A DNA stretch of 64,000 bases. Source: Kryptolebias marmoratus (Eukaryota; Chordata; Actinopteri; Cyprinodontiformes; Rivulidae). The notes under the pieces are model-generated. The model was not told where the DNA came from and searched no databases. It saw nothing but the letters and a program-made list of their open reading frames with translations. A program made the translations under genes and the position numbers. Where the stretch lies: assembly GCF_001649575.2 (NCBI RefSeq), contig NC_051444.1, forward strand, positions 21,161,243 to 21,225,242, given 5' to 3'. Of the stretch, positions 38,901-53,700 are shown in pieces (position 1 is the stretch's first letter; every line of letters starts with the position of its first letter).

Positions 38901-40916
38901 TACACATTGCATTTTAAGCATACATTGTCATGGCAGGTTTTGTTTATCCAACCACATGTTCAGGATAAATGCACTACTTGAGTTAAGGAATCAAAACCAA
39001 TATTTTGTCACCCAGTGCAAATCCAAGGTAATGTTTTTGATGCACTGATCAATATGTAAATTCCCTTGATGGCTGCTGTGACACCTTTTGTTTTTTTTCA
39101 AAATGTAAAACCATATTTATTTGAATAATTACTTTGTAAACACGCGGAGCAGTGTATAATTAATCTACTTGGACCCATCCTATCAAAATTTCTTCAATTA
39201 CACGCCTTAATGAAATAGAGCAACTTCATTGTTGAGAACCCACCTCAATGCTACAGTTATGGTATTACAATAGCACTTAACACCAAAGAGTTACTCCAGT
39301 GTATACAACATTCTTATCTTGGCGTCATGACACTTGTTGTGGCATAATAATCCTTTTCACAGCAATACTACATTTGATGTGAATCTCTATGCTTTCTATT
39401 TGCACAATCTTCTCTCTGACTGCCTTTTCTCTACCTGACTGTTTTACACTCAGTTTCCAGGACGGGCAAAATAAAAGTTAAAAATATAACTGGCTGTGTT
39501 GAATTATACATAATTGAGAAAAAAATAAAAATAAAAACATGAGCAAGAGCACTGTAAAGTTTGAGAGGATTCAGAAGAAAGCTGTAACTTGTTTCATGTG
39601 TTGGTTTATTAGTGGGACTACTCAAAGTATTATGGATTGAGTAACATATTTTAGACTGAGCTACAAAATTTTACAAGAGGTGGAACATGGCCAAACTTAA
39701 AAATAAATAACTTTTTATTAGAGTCTAGATTTGGGATCTCATGTTTTTTTACTCCATTTTGGCAGACGTATCCAAACCCTGACTCCCTTTGAGTTGTTCT
39801 CTGCACTGCAGGCCACACAATTACTTTGTAGGCACTAAGTTGCTGTAATCCTACTAAAATATATTCTGCTTTTTCTTTTGTGTTGTACTGTTGTTGAAAG
39901 TGTTTTCATTCCATATGTGTAACATGAGTGGATAAATAATTAAAAAAAGAACAACACTGGTTTTAATGCAGATCCATCTGCTCTCCAGATGGAGAGGTAT
40001 AAAGATCTATTCGCACATTTCCTGGCTGCTTACAGGGGTCAAACCCTCAGAAACAATAACCATTGTTCTGCTTTGGTCAACAAAATATTGTATAATATCT
40101 CATTAAGCTGATTAGTATGCTGCTTGGTAACAGTGGCTGCCACTGGGCTAAAGTTTATGATTACAATCATCAAAAAAATCCTTTCATAGCAGCAGAACTA
40201 GGATCAGGTAAGTTTGCTCTGTAGGAAAATAAATGAATAAATAAATGGAAAGAAAACCAGTCGATGAAGTCTAGCATCAGTAGGACACACCCACATTAAA
40301 GATGTTCAAATATGTTCAGTGTGCACTCTAAAGACACAAAGGGCATCTTACATGGCAAAACCATGTTTTTTTTTTCTTTGTTGCCACCTACTTTATATTT
40401 CTGAAGAATGGTAAACTCTACATTTGATGTCTCGCTCATTTGAAAATATTCTCTCTTTTCCTCTCCCTCCCCTCAGTGGGAGGTTAGAAGACATAAGCAG
40501 TCCCTGTTCTTGTAGTCACTGGCCCCTCCAACACACTGTTGATGGTGGATTCTTATCTTGAGGACATGAATTACTTACTGTGACCAGTTTCCACTTGTGT
40601 GTAAAGGAATGTGACACTTGTGGGCTGCCCTTTGAATTCTTCTTATTTCTCCCCACAAGTATCATAAAGCAATTCAACTGAATTCATCAAGAATATAATG
40701 GGTATGCTATGTTCTGACAGCTTATGTGTAACAGTCAGATATGCTTCTTTCAAAGGCTGCTTAAATTTACAACAGATCTTCTGATTGTATTCTCCTTCTC
40801 ATGTGACTTGAATCATGCCTTACTTATCTTAGGAATAAATCTTTCTAAAAGCCTAATAATAATGTGCTCTGTATATACATTCACTCGCACATTCACACAC
40901 ATACACTCATTTATAA

Positions 40917-40919
<3 letters not shown>

Positions 40920-40976
<57 letters not shown>
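40920..40976. repeat. (TA)n microsatellite
   Basis: An uninterrupted TA run of about 28 units, upstream of the znf536 coding start. Confidence 0.97.
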
Positions 40977-40978
<2 letters not shown>

Positions 40979-42304
40979 TGAATCTTTCATGTAGAATTGT
41001 ATTTCCGTTACACGCTAGCTTCAATCATCAGACGTGCATATATTGGAGAAGACCTTATTTGAATGGGCCCGTTTTTCAGAAGCTGCTGCCTTTTGGAATC
41101 AAAATCTGTGATTTAAACTAGGTTGATGAGCTGTTGCTCATTTGGGGAGATAGCAGCTTGCCCTTTTCTTCAATTTGATTTCTGCCTTTATCTTTAACAT
41201 ATAACAAAGGCAGATAGACAATGGAATAATGTGAAATGAACTGACGAATCCAGTTTGTGTGCATTTTTTTTTATAAACGTATCCTGACTGACGAGCGTAT
41301 GCAAATGAGGCACATTAATATGCTTGCCTTGCTCCCGAGTCATTTTATATTTTTTCCCCTGATTAAAAAGGACATTTCTTATGTGACATCCCCCTCTGCT
41401 CACATCAACACACACATGTGAGGGAATATGAGGGTGGTGTGCAGGAACACATAGACACACAGGAAAAGACATGCACTTTTGACTACAGACAACAATTCAA
41501 TATGCGAATGCCCTCTAAAAGACACACTGAGTGGGCTGGAACTCAAACAGAACTCTTATTCTACCGTGACAATATTCTAACTGTATTTCTTTCAAGTCTT
41601 TAAAGGATAGCCAACAGATGTATAGATGAACAAAAGTTTATGTAATAATATCAAATAGCATTGTGCTGTGAAAGAAAAATAGCTAAGGTTGGTTGAGTTC
41701 TTACCAGTCATTTTAAGAAGCAATTCAGGACCCCGTTCTCTCCAAATTATCTCACTGTTTTTGGTAGGCTGCAGAGTCTGCGTACTCTGTTAGAACAACA
41801 GCTGCACGCTGTACTTTTATAGTGGTATGTTGTCTGCCGTTATTCTAACCTGTATACACCTTATCATTTCCTGGCATGTGCAGCATTGCTGCTTCATTAA
41901 AACTATTGGCTCCTCTGATACTTCTAAAACCACAAAGACTTCCTTTAGCATTTTCTCACGATGGCGTCGTTGTTGTCTTTATAGTTTGTGGTTTAATATT
42001 CAGCAGAGCACTACATGCACCCGTAAACACACTAAATCCTCTGCACATTTATACATGCAGAGAAAGTGATTTCACTTGGTTTTTCTTCAATCCTCAGCTT
42101 AATTATGAGTGGTATCTGAAACACAATGGAAGTGTATTTCAGGCACCATTTGAATGTGCTCAGTTCATTTCTCTTATCAATAGTAGCATGCATCATAAAT
42201 GCATATGGGATTTAAATGTGCTCCTCTCTAACTGTAACCATTTAATTTGTTGTACATGAAAGACAGTTTCAGTATTAGAATTTGTGACGACCTATTATAT
42301 GTTG

Positions 42305-42306
<2 letters not shown>

Positions 42307-42375
<69 letters not shown>
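42307..42375. repeat. (TA)n-(TG)n compound microsatellite
   Basis: About 23 TA units passing directly into about 11 TG units. Confidence 0.97.
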
Positions 42376-45011
42376 AATTTGAAAGTACTTGATGCTGTAG
42401 TCAGGCAGTAGTTTTTGTCATAAAACTTTTCTTTGACATTTAAGACAAGGATGGGTGAGGGTGGGGGTCACAAAAAAGGATCGAAAAGCCATTAGTTGGA
42501 CTTTACTCTGTTATTTTGGCATGCATCGACACAAATCCCATCAACCTATCACAATGCAATACCTCATTAGGTCCTCATGAACAAATTTATTGCATTAAAC
42601 AAATCAATCATTCACAATATGCTGAATTCAATCATTTTTGCACCAAATCATTAATGACACAAGGGGGTTGCGGCACCAGCATTCTGATGTTGAAGGGACA
42701 ATGTGGGTATTTGCCATATGTTGCATGTGCTGAGATTAGAATGCTAAATATTGAGTGATTAGACAAGCATCGGGGACATTCAGATTCATTAAAAAGCTGT
42801 AAGTGTGTTTTCAAAGCACAAAAAAAACTTCCTCATCATTTCAAAGATCAATTATATCTGAGCAAAAGTTGGTTTGGTTAAAGTTAGTCCTTTGGTAGTT
42901 AGAAACATACCAAGTATGAGTTTCTTCTCCAACTTGTGTTTTGTTCTATTGCAGGTGGTCCTTACAAGACGTCTAATTAATCCAATAAAAAAGCTGCCTT
43001 GTTTTCCTTCCTCTCTCTCGCACTTTGACTTCACTGCATTATTACTTTCTGTAATGAGGTGAAAACACTCGGCTCTGAACTGCACATGGAAAATAGTGAC
43101 ACAATACCTGCCAGATTCAATCCAAACTCTATCCCTCTCCTTGAGCCTCTTGATCAAAACCAACAACACTGCACTATAAAGAAAATGTGGTGTTAAAAAT
43201 GACTGGACAGTTCTGTTTTAAAGGGGACAAGGTAAGTCTTAAGGCATTTCAAAGGTCCGATTTTATCCATATTATAAGTATTATTAGGGTATGGTGGCTT
43301 ATTTTAATGCAAATAGATGATAAATTCTAATAAAGAACATTTAAAAACAAATTATGAATACGAGTAAAATGAGTTATTTTTTCCTCAAATCACTGTAGCC
43401 TGAAATAAATTTGAGTTTTAACCAATTGGTCATACTAATATGTTATTTTCAACTCAGCACAAATCAATGTTTGGTTAAGAAGGTTTCCATTTTCACACAC
43501 TGGCTACCACTGTGTTGTAACTTTTTTGATTCAAAAGCAATTGGGAATTAATTATTGCTGTAGTTGCCCCAACAGTCAAGGTGGACCAGGAGCATCACTC
43601 TCCAGTGCTTGCTTATGAACAAAGAACAGAAATTACATATGGAGGCTGGAATAAAGGTGGGGGAAACCCAAGCCTGGGTTGAGAACAACCTAGGGATTGT
43701 TGTGTTTTACTTTCTTCTTTTCATACATTTTGTCTTGACCTTTTTTGTTACTGTTCTCCTTTTTTATTCATTAAAAAATACTTGTTAAAGTTTAGGATAA
43801 AAAAAATAGTTGGTGAAGGTTAAAAAGATCACAATAGTTTGAAAAAATACACAAAAAAGATATTTTGGCTAACATAGTTTGAACTATGTTCAGTAATGAA
43901 CGCTATCAAACAAAAAAACAATCTACCTAATTTTATAAGCTATGTATGGAACATGGACACTCAACTTTGGCACAAAAAACTCACAACGCATCTGGTAGTT
44001 GCAGCTGTCCAAGAAAAGATTATTCTAGCCTTACTGTCAAATTTGTTGCTTGAGACAGGTACACAAAAAAGACAACAGTATTTCTTTTTTATTTCATGAA
44101 CAAATGAACTCCAACAACTAAAAAGCCAATATAAAAGTGGATAGAAGTTGATAAAAGTGGAAATCACAATCTTAGCTTATCATAAATACAGAGAAAATAA
44201 CAGTGAGGTTTTGACAAGAGCACAGACTCAATAGATCTGTGACAAGTATGAATGAACAGGAGCCTCTGCTTTTCCTTCTTCTTCATGAACAATGTATCAT
44301 TGAGGGCTGTTTAAGAGGTCCTGTCAACAGGTAGTTCAACTTTCAGCTCATCCCCACTGATCAGTTGGAGCCCTCCTGACAGCGAGAAAAGAAAGACACC
44401 GGGAGGGAGCGAGGGAGGGGAAAAAGAAAAATGTTGTGGGTCTTTTTATCCGTCCGTCGCTCTGACAGCCTTGCAGGGGATGCCAAGGGAGGAAGATCAA
44501 TGCAGGACAAGCGGATTCCCACAGTTCATTGTTCCAGGCCAGCCAAATCATCTTCCCAAGACGGCTGGGAGCTCAAAGCTTCCCTTTATGATAACCATCC
44601 CTGGTATTATTTCCACTATGATGATGATGACCTGCAGATGTCTCTGTTTCTCTGTGTGTGTATGATGGTGTGTGTGTGTGTGCATGTACATCTGCGAACA
44701 CCTCTCCCCTCCTGAGTGCACTACAATAGAGGTCACAGTAGCATAGTCAGACCCCTGCAGCGGTGAATAAAGCGGAGTGACGAACACAGGATTAACAGTG
44801 TCAAACATTTGTTAAGCAGACTGACTCCATTTAGTGAAGTAACTGTAAAAAAGAACAAAAATAATAATATTACATAGTAATTGGCATGTATGCCAACTTG
44901 AAAATTGGACTGCATACCACTGCAGCTTGTTTCTTTTTTTGATGCCTTTGTTTCAATTCTACATGGATTTAATTGTATTTCTATTTCACTTTCAAAGACC
45001 CTCAGATTAAG

Positions 45012-45545
45012 GCCCCTTTCACACTGGATAATGACCTTGCTGTGCTTTCAGCAACCTCCACAACCTATGAGAATGTGGCTAGATCACAAGAAATCTGGAA
45101 AGCCCTCTTCAGTGCAAAGGCAGTCATGATGCTGCTTTGCTATTAGTACGTGCTAAATAAGATTTTCTTGCTTATTTCTATATCCCTGGAATAATTTTCT
45201 TAGCCCTCACCAAGCTCTGTATGTCAGCAGCAGGTTCCCATGACAATACTGCTAAGTACGCCTATGATCGCCCCAGGCCATTTTTTGGCTTGAATCTCTT
45301 GGACAGCGTCAGTATGCAGCTAAGCGCTGGAAGATCAGGCCATGCTAACATAACTCTACTGCCATGGATATCATGTCTGCAACTTTGTCACAATCACAGT
45401 TGTAGCCTGAGCAAGAAGCCAGCGTGGCAAGTTCAGCTTCAGAATCTCGACAACTAAGTCTATAACTAAGCCACCATCCTCCCTCAAGCCTTACCAGGAC
45501 TCCAGTGTTCTGCCACCAGAAAGATAAATCTTGCTGTGGAAGTTA
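45012..45545 (-). repeat. Unclassified interspersed repeat, family X, copy 2
   Basis: The reverse complement aligns block by block with 13206-13612: GGTGGCAGAA..GTCCTGG, TTCTGAAGC..ACGCTGGC, GATTGTGACAAAGT, GCAGCATCATGACTGCCTT and GATCTAGCCACATTCTCATA. One edge, AAGGCCCCTTTCACACTGGA, resembles a DNA-transposon terminus, but a matching terminus at the other edge was not found. Confidence 0.7.
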
Positions 45546-48500
45546 TGCTAAAAAAAAAATGCTCAAAACGCTTTTCAAACATACATGTCACCCATCACGT
45601 AGAGCTCACTGTGTTTTCAATATGCTTCTGGAAAACTTATGGCTGGCTTATTTCTTTACTTTTCATCAGTTTGTGTGATAGTTGGAATGCAGTTCACAGA
45701 CTGATTTGGTCTCTAACTTATAGTCAAAATGTGGTCCTTTAGTTTTCTTATGTACCTATGCAGTTTGTTTGTGTGTTTGCATGTGTTTCTGGTGACTAAG
45801 CTCTACTTCCTGTCAAATCAGTCAGAAAAAAGGCCACAACTCTGCAAATCAGTGTGTGGAGAGTTGCACAAGTTACACACTGGCCCTGGCAGTGTGAAAT
45901 GTTCACACATGGTTAAATTATTGTAAGAAAGATACCAGAGGGACATAGACCATGACGTATCTGTCAAAGTTTACATCACTGGTCGGTCTCAGAACTGCGG
46001 ATCAGCAACACACATTTTGGTGATGCACTTTGATGACTTGTGAGATTAAAGACTGAGATAAATGCAAAGTTGAGTTTTGTTCTACTCTGATTTTTTTAAG
46101 TGACGGAGGAAAGAGAGAGACAAACAGAAAGAGAAAAGTAGCTGAATGTCAATACGCCCTAAATAACAGAATATCAGAAATAATTGCTGTTTTCTTCCAC
46201 TCATGCTGGGCGCTTTCTGGTAGAGTTTTGCATAATGACTCTAGTCAAGGAGGGGGTGGCTGTGGAGGTAATAGTGGTGGGTGTGTGGCAGCAGAAAAGG
46301 TGGTGGTAAAGGGAGGGGTTGTTGTGACAGGTGCTGAAATCCAGCTAAGGAGGCAAGGGAGACAAAGGTTCAATTTACTAAGAGGAGACTTTAATTGTTA
46401 CACAGCTAATTAAGAGAAGAAAGATTTTTTTGCACTCTCGACTATTTACTGGTAGCTGTGTGTGCATCGCTGAGAGGTAAATTGTGCCTTCAAGCCAAGT
46501 GAGTCTATAGCAAAGAGTCAGAGTGCACATTGTGTGTGTGTTAACAGACAGGATAGCTGCCGCCTCAACATACAACATATCTTTTCACAGCTTCTCTCCT
46601 GTTGGGAGTTTGGGACTTTCTCTTTCTTTTTTCAACTAAAACAAAAGTCTATGGGTAATTAGCTGCATTCATTACAGGAAGCGAGTCAGGTAATTATTTT
46701 ACATCATGCTGCCGATAATTGAATGATTCTTCAATGTCTGGATGTCTGTTTGAAAGTACCCCCCCCTCCCCTACTCCTTTTCTTTGAGGAAGATAAGAGA
46801 GTCTGGATACAGGTACTGCTGCCATATGCTCTTGAATGAAAAAGCTCTTCTGTCGAAGCAAATGGGATTTTTAAATATTGAAACTGCGGCATGTCTTTTT
46901 AATATGACCGTGTTAAATCTCTCTTTATTCCATCACTTTGATAAACTCCCACTTTCCATCTTTCTCCCCTCTCATTTTTCTGCTTTCTTTTTTTGTTAAT
47001 CTGAGGAGTTTTGAAAGGAACTTCTGCTCTTTCTAAGAAGAAGTTTAACTTACTTTGTAACCACACTGTCTTCTTCTTTTTTTTTTTTAAGCAGCACATT
47101 TCCTGTTTAAAAAAGCAAACAAATCTTATCAAAGCCATCAGGAAACCAAGACTTGAGTGGAAATGCTTGCAATTGTCTGCATATGTTACAATATCTCTTA
47201 GTGGTGTTTTAAGTGCTTTTGTTCTCACACACTTTCGGTGTGGCTGGTGAACGAGAGAGAAAAATAAAAGCAGCACACTCTCTGCTTTCTCTCCTTTCAC
47301 TTCAAAGTTAGATACGCACAGTGATCTAATGTAGCACTTAATATAAAAGGAAAGAGAGTGAGACTGAGGGAGAGAATTTCTACTTTAAGACCAGGGTGTA
47401 TTTATTACAGACTAATTGTAGCAGAGGAAGTGCTTTAGAGGGGTGTGCTCCTGGGAGAGGGTGGAGGGTCTCGGAAACATAAGAGAGCATGTTTATCTAT
47501 CAAACTTTATCAGAAAACAAAGTAGTGACTGCTCTTAAGATTAGAGATGGGGTTCAACGGAATGGAGAGGGATGAAAAGGTTTACAGAGAGAAACAGAAG
47601 AAATGAAAGAGTGATGAAGAGAATGAGAGCAAAGAGAGATGCCAGGGAAGCACCGTTTGCATTGATGCCAGTGACGCAGAGAGGAGCAGCCATGATTAAA
47701 GCAGGAAGTTGGGTGAAACTCCAGAGGAACATTTTTTTCTTTATGCCTTTTTTAAAGAGGCTTTTTTGTTAACTTGGCAACTAAACAATTTGGTATATGA
47801 ACAAACATATTATGCAAAAATAAACTAAACAAAATATGCATAGGTACCTCAAAGCTCATCAAATGTTTCAATAAACTTGGGTTTTTTCACAAAAGCCAAT
47901 TTTAACACCAAAGTGAAGAAATGAGATTGGGATTTAGAACATTTCAGTCTTGATTTGGAGTCAGATATGGCCATGATTGGTGCAAAAGTGAACTCGGAGT
48001 GCAGTGGAGTCTTGATACGTATTTAATGTAAAGCTTTATATGAGTGAACTTCCAGGGTCGGAAAGGTCCGCACATTAAAAGAAATAAATGGGTGAGGGCA
48101 GTTATTTAATCTCTAGATAAAGGTTTGGGAGGTTCCCTGTCTTCACATGTAATATCATCAACAATGCAACATAATCATTAAGGAGAGAATAATATACATA
48201 TGCATGTGGTAAATTAAAAAAAAACAAACATTAATTTTGTTAAATTTCTTTTCTTTTTTTTGCCATTTCTAATAAAACACATCAACATTTAAAAAAAAGG
48301 ACTACCACAGTTGCAAAAAAACATGTTTGTCCTCCAAATCTACATTGCAAAACCAAAACAACAACAACGACAAAATTATTTCCTGCTTTTCTGAGGACAA
48401 AAAAATTCCCTCCCCACTGTCATTTACATGAAGAGAAGTCACTGAAAGTATCACATTTATTAATAACTGTTATTTAATATTTTATTTTTAATATGTGTTG

Positions 48501-48903
48501 CATTTTGAAAACTTTTTGCATTGCATTTTAAAGGTTACTTTAAAAACAAGGTTACACACACACACCCTATGTGTGTGTGGCTAAAATAAAGTACTGTTGC
48601 TTAAATAACTAAGTATTACTGTGTTATCGATCCACTGTATTTTGTAGGTAATAGTTTCTTTAGCAATGTTTACACATACAATTTCATCTGTCGAGATACC
48701 GTGTTGATAAAACACGTGCTGTTGCTCCATGTGTTTTTCACTGCCTTTTACATTTCTGAATACAATATTTTTAATACGCATGTCTTGTGTTGTCACAAAT
48801 TTCATACAGTTTCAGTGTCTTTTACACATTCTGGCTGTAGGTTTCTTTCTTTCTCTCGTTATTGTTCTTTTGTTTTCTATGTTTGCACAGTTTTCTTACA
48901 TTC

Positions 48904-48937
48904 TTTTTTTTTTTTTTTTTTTTTTGGGGGGGGGGGG
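48904..48937. repeat. T22-G12 homopolymer pair
   Basis: A poly-T tract running directly into a poly-G tract. This is prone to sequencing error. Confidence 0.9.
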
Positions 48938-49950
48938 CTTTTGATATACCTTTATTTATAACCTCCCCCTGCTAATACACATATCTTGGTAACAACACTG
49001 ACCGACACTTGTCATTGGTCACAAGTCACACAACTTTGCACTATAGTTTAAATTTGTACATTGTCATGCCTCTATTATCAGTTAGTGACCACATAACATG
49101 TAGAGACTACTCACAAAATGACTGCACACTAAGTCCTTTGTACCTTGTTTTAAATTTTAACAGTAAAATCCAAACACTATAATAAATTTAAAAGAATGTG
49201 AAACAAGCATTTTCCTTTTACATACTTCTATATAATTTTAGGAGCTCTAGCTAAATCGTTACACAGTTACAGTGTGCAGTGTCTCCATGTCTGTCACTGT
49301 GTCCCAGGATATCTCTTGTCTGTCTACACTGGAGCCTGCAGCTTGGAGCTGCCTGTTTGATACTTTTTTTTTTTTTTTTCTCATTCTATTTTGCCCTGCC
49401 TGACCTTCAGCACTGTCACCAACTTATCTTTCACAACAAAGGCTACAAGACACACTCTCATTAAGAACACATACACATACATATTTTTGTCCGTCTGTGC
49501 TCTGCTGAAGGGCTAAGTTCATTAAAGCTGTGAATGTTTATTTTTAAATACAAGCTCTCAGTTGTACAGGGTATGAGTATGTGAAGTGGCTTTTATTTTT
49601 AATTCAGAATTATATGAGGATATTTTCAAGTAACTGACCAACCAGACAAACACACATGTATGCTGTGTGGCTTTTCTCTGCACAACCTAAAAGACTCTTT
49701 CTATGTTGCTAAAATCTAAACAGCTGTGGTTGTTGGGGAGGGGTCGTTTGTATTTTTAAGATACACTGCACATTAATGTCTAAGTGGTTGCTAGGGGTGA
49801 CTTGGACCTTGCAGCTTTTATTGTTTATGATGGAAATAGCTTGAGATCTAGAGAAGCATTAAGAAAAAGCCTGACACCAGCAATCTGGCCATGACAAGCT
49901 TGAGTTAAACTGCTGTGGCTGCTGCTTGACGCGGAGCCGAAGAGGTTGCG

Positions 49951-50025
49951 TCAGTTTCCCACAAGTTCCTCAATGCGCAGAAGCACACGGAAGCGCTGCA
50001 TCTCCTCCATGGGATCCGGAGCAGC
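49951..50025 (-). other. Possible 3'-terminal coding exon of an unrecognised transcript
   Basis: On the minus strand, after a possible acceptor (TCTAACACCCCAAG|GCT), a frame reads AAPDPMEEMQRFRVLLRIEE then LVGN and a TGA stop at 49951-49953. Codon choice is coding-like (GAG GAG ATG CAG CGC TTC CGT GTG), and CpGs are dense compared with the flanks. AATAAA lies 128 nt downstream of the stop (49817-49822 on the plus strand as TTTATT). The frame is closed upstream by TAA at 50035-50037, so it must be spliced or be a remnant. I do not recognise the protein. At 24 codons it may be chance, and it might instead be a conserved non-coding element. Confidence 0.28.
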
Positions 50026-50539
50026 CTTGGGGTGTTAGATTTGGGCAGTGGTGGTGGTGAAGACGGGATGTTGGTGGTTAGAATGTGCGTGCCCTCTGCC
50101 GTCTCCCATCACCGCAAACCACCCTTCCCCCCTCCACCCTCCCTGCCTTCTCTCAGCCCCACCATGCTCCTTCCATGCCTCTCCATATTTTCTCCCCCTG
50201 CATCTGATTAAGTTAACAATGTGGTGTTATTTGCATGCTGATTTTTCAGACCCCACCACCCCACCTACTCTCTCTCTCAATTCTCTGACAAACAAGAGAG
50301 GCAGGATCAGAGTAATGTGATAGCACAGCAGCCAGCCAACGCAATCTGCCTCAAAGACCAGGTGTTCACAATCCACCTCCCTCTTAATTCCTGCCTCCAT
50401 CATTTCTCTTGTTTTTATTCCTGTTATTCTTCCCTTCTATTCCCTACCCCAGTTCCTCTCCTCCGTCTCCTCTCATCTATCCCTGGTGTGTTTATAAGGT
50501 TGTATTATAATCAAATCTAGAGCAAGGGAGGCCTGTCTT

Positions 50540-50745
50540 TTTTTATTAATTATAGGCCACAGCTGATGTGAATGTATTCCAAAAGCATCTTCAAAATAGG
50601 TCGGCGGTACAGTTTGCTATTCTTATCACATTTAAATGTCAACATGGTGCAAAGCCCTACAAATTAGTTCAGGCAGGCTTCAACCCCCATTTAACATTTA
50701 AAGCGCCATTCTGCAGGGCTCAAAGAGCGATTTAAATCAGTTTAC
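50540..50745. promoter_or_regulatory. Candidate upstream regulatory element
   Basis: A non-repetitive stretch with dense AT-core motifs (ATTTAAAT, TTAATTAT, AACATTTAAAG) and no coding frame. It has the composition typical of vertebrate developmental enhancers. This is inference only. Confidence 0.22.
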
Positions 50746-53700
50746 ACACATACGCATATGTACAGATATAGCACTTTGTCTTTCAAACTTCTCGTTTCAA
50801 CACAGACATTAAACTGCCAACCTTTTTGTCGGAGAGAATTCAATTCACGGCCTGGATGGGGCAGCAGAATAACAGAGCAAAAGAGAGATACAAAGCAACA
50901 GAAACAATGCATTAGCTTTTATGAATTATAAATTTGATTGTTGTTTCATACAGAAAAGACTCTGGTCTTCAGCATCTTTGAATAAATAGGTTGTCCGGAT
51001 GAAAACATCAGAAAGCACAAACTTTTGCTTGAATTGCAGCCTATGGTAAACAAAAACAACGATCTGAAATATGTGTCTTTATGTGTGGTGCCAAACAACC
51101 CCTGTAGAACAGCAAACACAATGGAGGTCTAGCTCTGTTGTTCTACATGTCGGTGGCTGGGCATACCAAACAGAGTTCACCAGTCCCACCACACAGATAC
51201 GCACACACAAACAGGCAAATCTATTGATACAAACATAATCAACAAATTGGAATCACGTACAATCCTCCATAAAACAGTCCACATTAATATCCTCAAAATT
51301 CTGCCTTATTCAATACAACATCTGAGAAGGCTTGCGGTGAATTGCAATTCTGGCCTATCAACTGTGACAAAAGGTCCTGATTGAAGGAACACAGTATTAC
51401 TGAAGTTGAGAACTGTGGCTTGAATCTGAGTAATAAAAGACAACTCTCTAGACTTTTTTGATGTAGTTTTTATGTAGCACTAAAACAACAATCCAAGAAG
51501 AAGCCTTATTAGAACCTTGTCCTAATAAATTTCAACTGTTTTGAAAGTAGAAAAAAAATAGATATACAAATATTTAAATCAATGAATTATTCACATTAAA
51601 AATTGCAAGATTAACAATTACATTTGACATGAATTTAACCTTTACTGTGCATTGAGTTGTCTTGATGTTAAGCATATGAAATATGACTTTGTACCCCCTC
51701 TTTCTCCCATCTCTACAAGCACAAGTAAGAGACCTCACGTCAAAGAAGGGTTAGTACTCTGCCTTAAGCAAAAGTTGGCCTTGTCAAGCTGTTTTATGCC
51801 ATTGAGATGTGGGATTAGCTACTTGCCCAGAGACATGTACCCAAGAACAAAGCAATGAGAATGTTATGAGACATGGTTTGAATCATTACACTGTTGACCC
51901 TAGTTGTTGTAATGACTCCATGGATGTCTAGGAGGGACGGACTCATGGAGAAAAAAAAAAAAAAAAGCAGGCAAAGATAGATATAGATAAGAGAGAGGAT
52001 TACATGAGTCCCAAGAAGAATATTGTGAAAATTTAAGAAGCCTAAATGGTGATCCACAACACTAATACAGTCTTCTATTGAGTTAAGTCCATATTAGTTA
52101 TTTATTAGTCTTTTGTTACACTATATACGACTTTACGAAGCCTAATGTGAGAACAAGAGCCAGTGTAGGGGTCACCGAGAGATTGAGTATCAGCTTCCAA
52201 TTGCTCTCTTACATCAGCATAAGTAACTGAATCCAAAGAGTTAACTAGCTTACAAGAGACCCAATGCCGCTGACTGGCTTTCATCTACCTCTAGGCTTGA
52301 CTATGACTCCTTCCCATCCAACCCAAATGCTCTATGGGTGTGCCTAATGTGGACTCACTGAAATGTCAAAGCATTATATATCCTTTTACGCACAGAGTGG
52401 CCCCTAAGGGTTTAATTGACTATGCTGTAAAGTGAGTTCGAGAGCCACGAGAGAGTGCGATGAAGATGAATATGTTTCATTAGAGGGCAAACAGAGCCTG
52501 ATGGCTGGAATTGGCTTTGACGGAGAAAGAAAAGTCTGACACAGATGAAAAATACATTTATTCATTCAGGCCCCACAATGAAACATACAAACATGGTTGT
52601 CCACTTCTTGGCTTATTACTTTGAGTGAACTTAGTGGGTTAGTAATTCACATTTACATGTGTTTCTCTCTTGTTTCTGTTTCCTTCTCTCCTGGTCGGTT
52701 CTTTTTATTCTCTGAACCAAACAAAAAAGACACAAGTTTCCTACAACTGCCTGGTGATTTCAAAAACTCATCAAAAAAGAACAGAAAACAGAGAAGAAAA
52801 TAGGCCCCACCACTATCCTGCAGCCTTCGTTTACCAATTATACTGAGTACCTGCTGACAGGTGGGTTGTCACAGCGTCTGCTTAGCCACCCTGCTTCCCT
52901 CATCTTCCCCTCTTCAGCATCCCATCATGTTCCATCCCACTCTGTTACAGTTTATCACATGCACGCAAACACAAAGATCACTGCATCTCCAGGCAAAAGG
53001 TTCAGACAAAAGCAAAGTAGGATAAAGAGCAAGACAGTTTGGCATTTGGCCTCGAGTCCTAAACTTTGATTTAGAAAACTTTAAAGGATGACTCAAAGAA
53101 AGGCAGCTGGTTCTTTGCAAGAGTTCTTGAGGATTGCCAGTTACTCACTTTTGAATCAAAGACACATTTATTTCACTGTTATCTTAAACCAATTCAATAA
53201 AATTGAAATGATGAAAAAAATGAACACTATTATGCAAATTCATCTTGCTGAAAAAAATATAGTAAACTGGTAAAAAAGTTACTTAAAAGTCTTCCCTCAT
53301 TTTTTTTACTTTTTGTGTTCATGTCCAATTGTCTCCCTTTGCTGATACACTGCGGGGAGGTTTAACATCTCCCCGCCCTCAACTCCCCACCACCCGCTAC
53401 TCATTTCTCTCTGTCCTGCCATTTCAGAAGCTCAGCCAGCCAACAAACACGACTGAGACAAAACATAACCATAATGGCTCATTAAAGGGAATGGAGACGA
53501 CTTAGCAAAACAAAGCAACCTTCACTGGGCTGTCACCGAAACTCCTGTGGTGGTACGTCCAAACTAGAGCTGGTGACAAAGAGGCAAAAATGTCTTCCTC
53601 CCACCGAAACTTGCAGTTTGGAGTGTTTTGACTGCACTCGATGTGTCTCTATTTGTTCTTTGACACATCTAATGTGCTCTCGGCAGAATGACAGGCCACT

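Larger units (their letters stand above)
38901..45011. other. Gene-free upstream stretch
   Basis: AT-rich DNA with two long TA microsatellites. No exon, promoter or repeat family beyond those listed was recognised. Confidence 0.55.
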
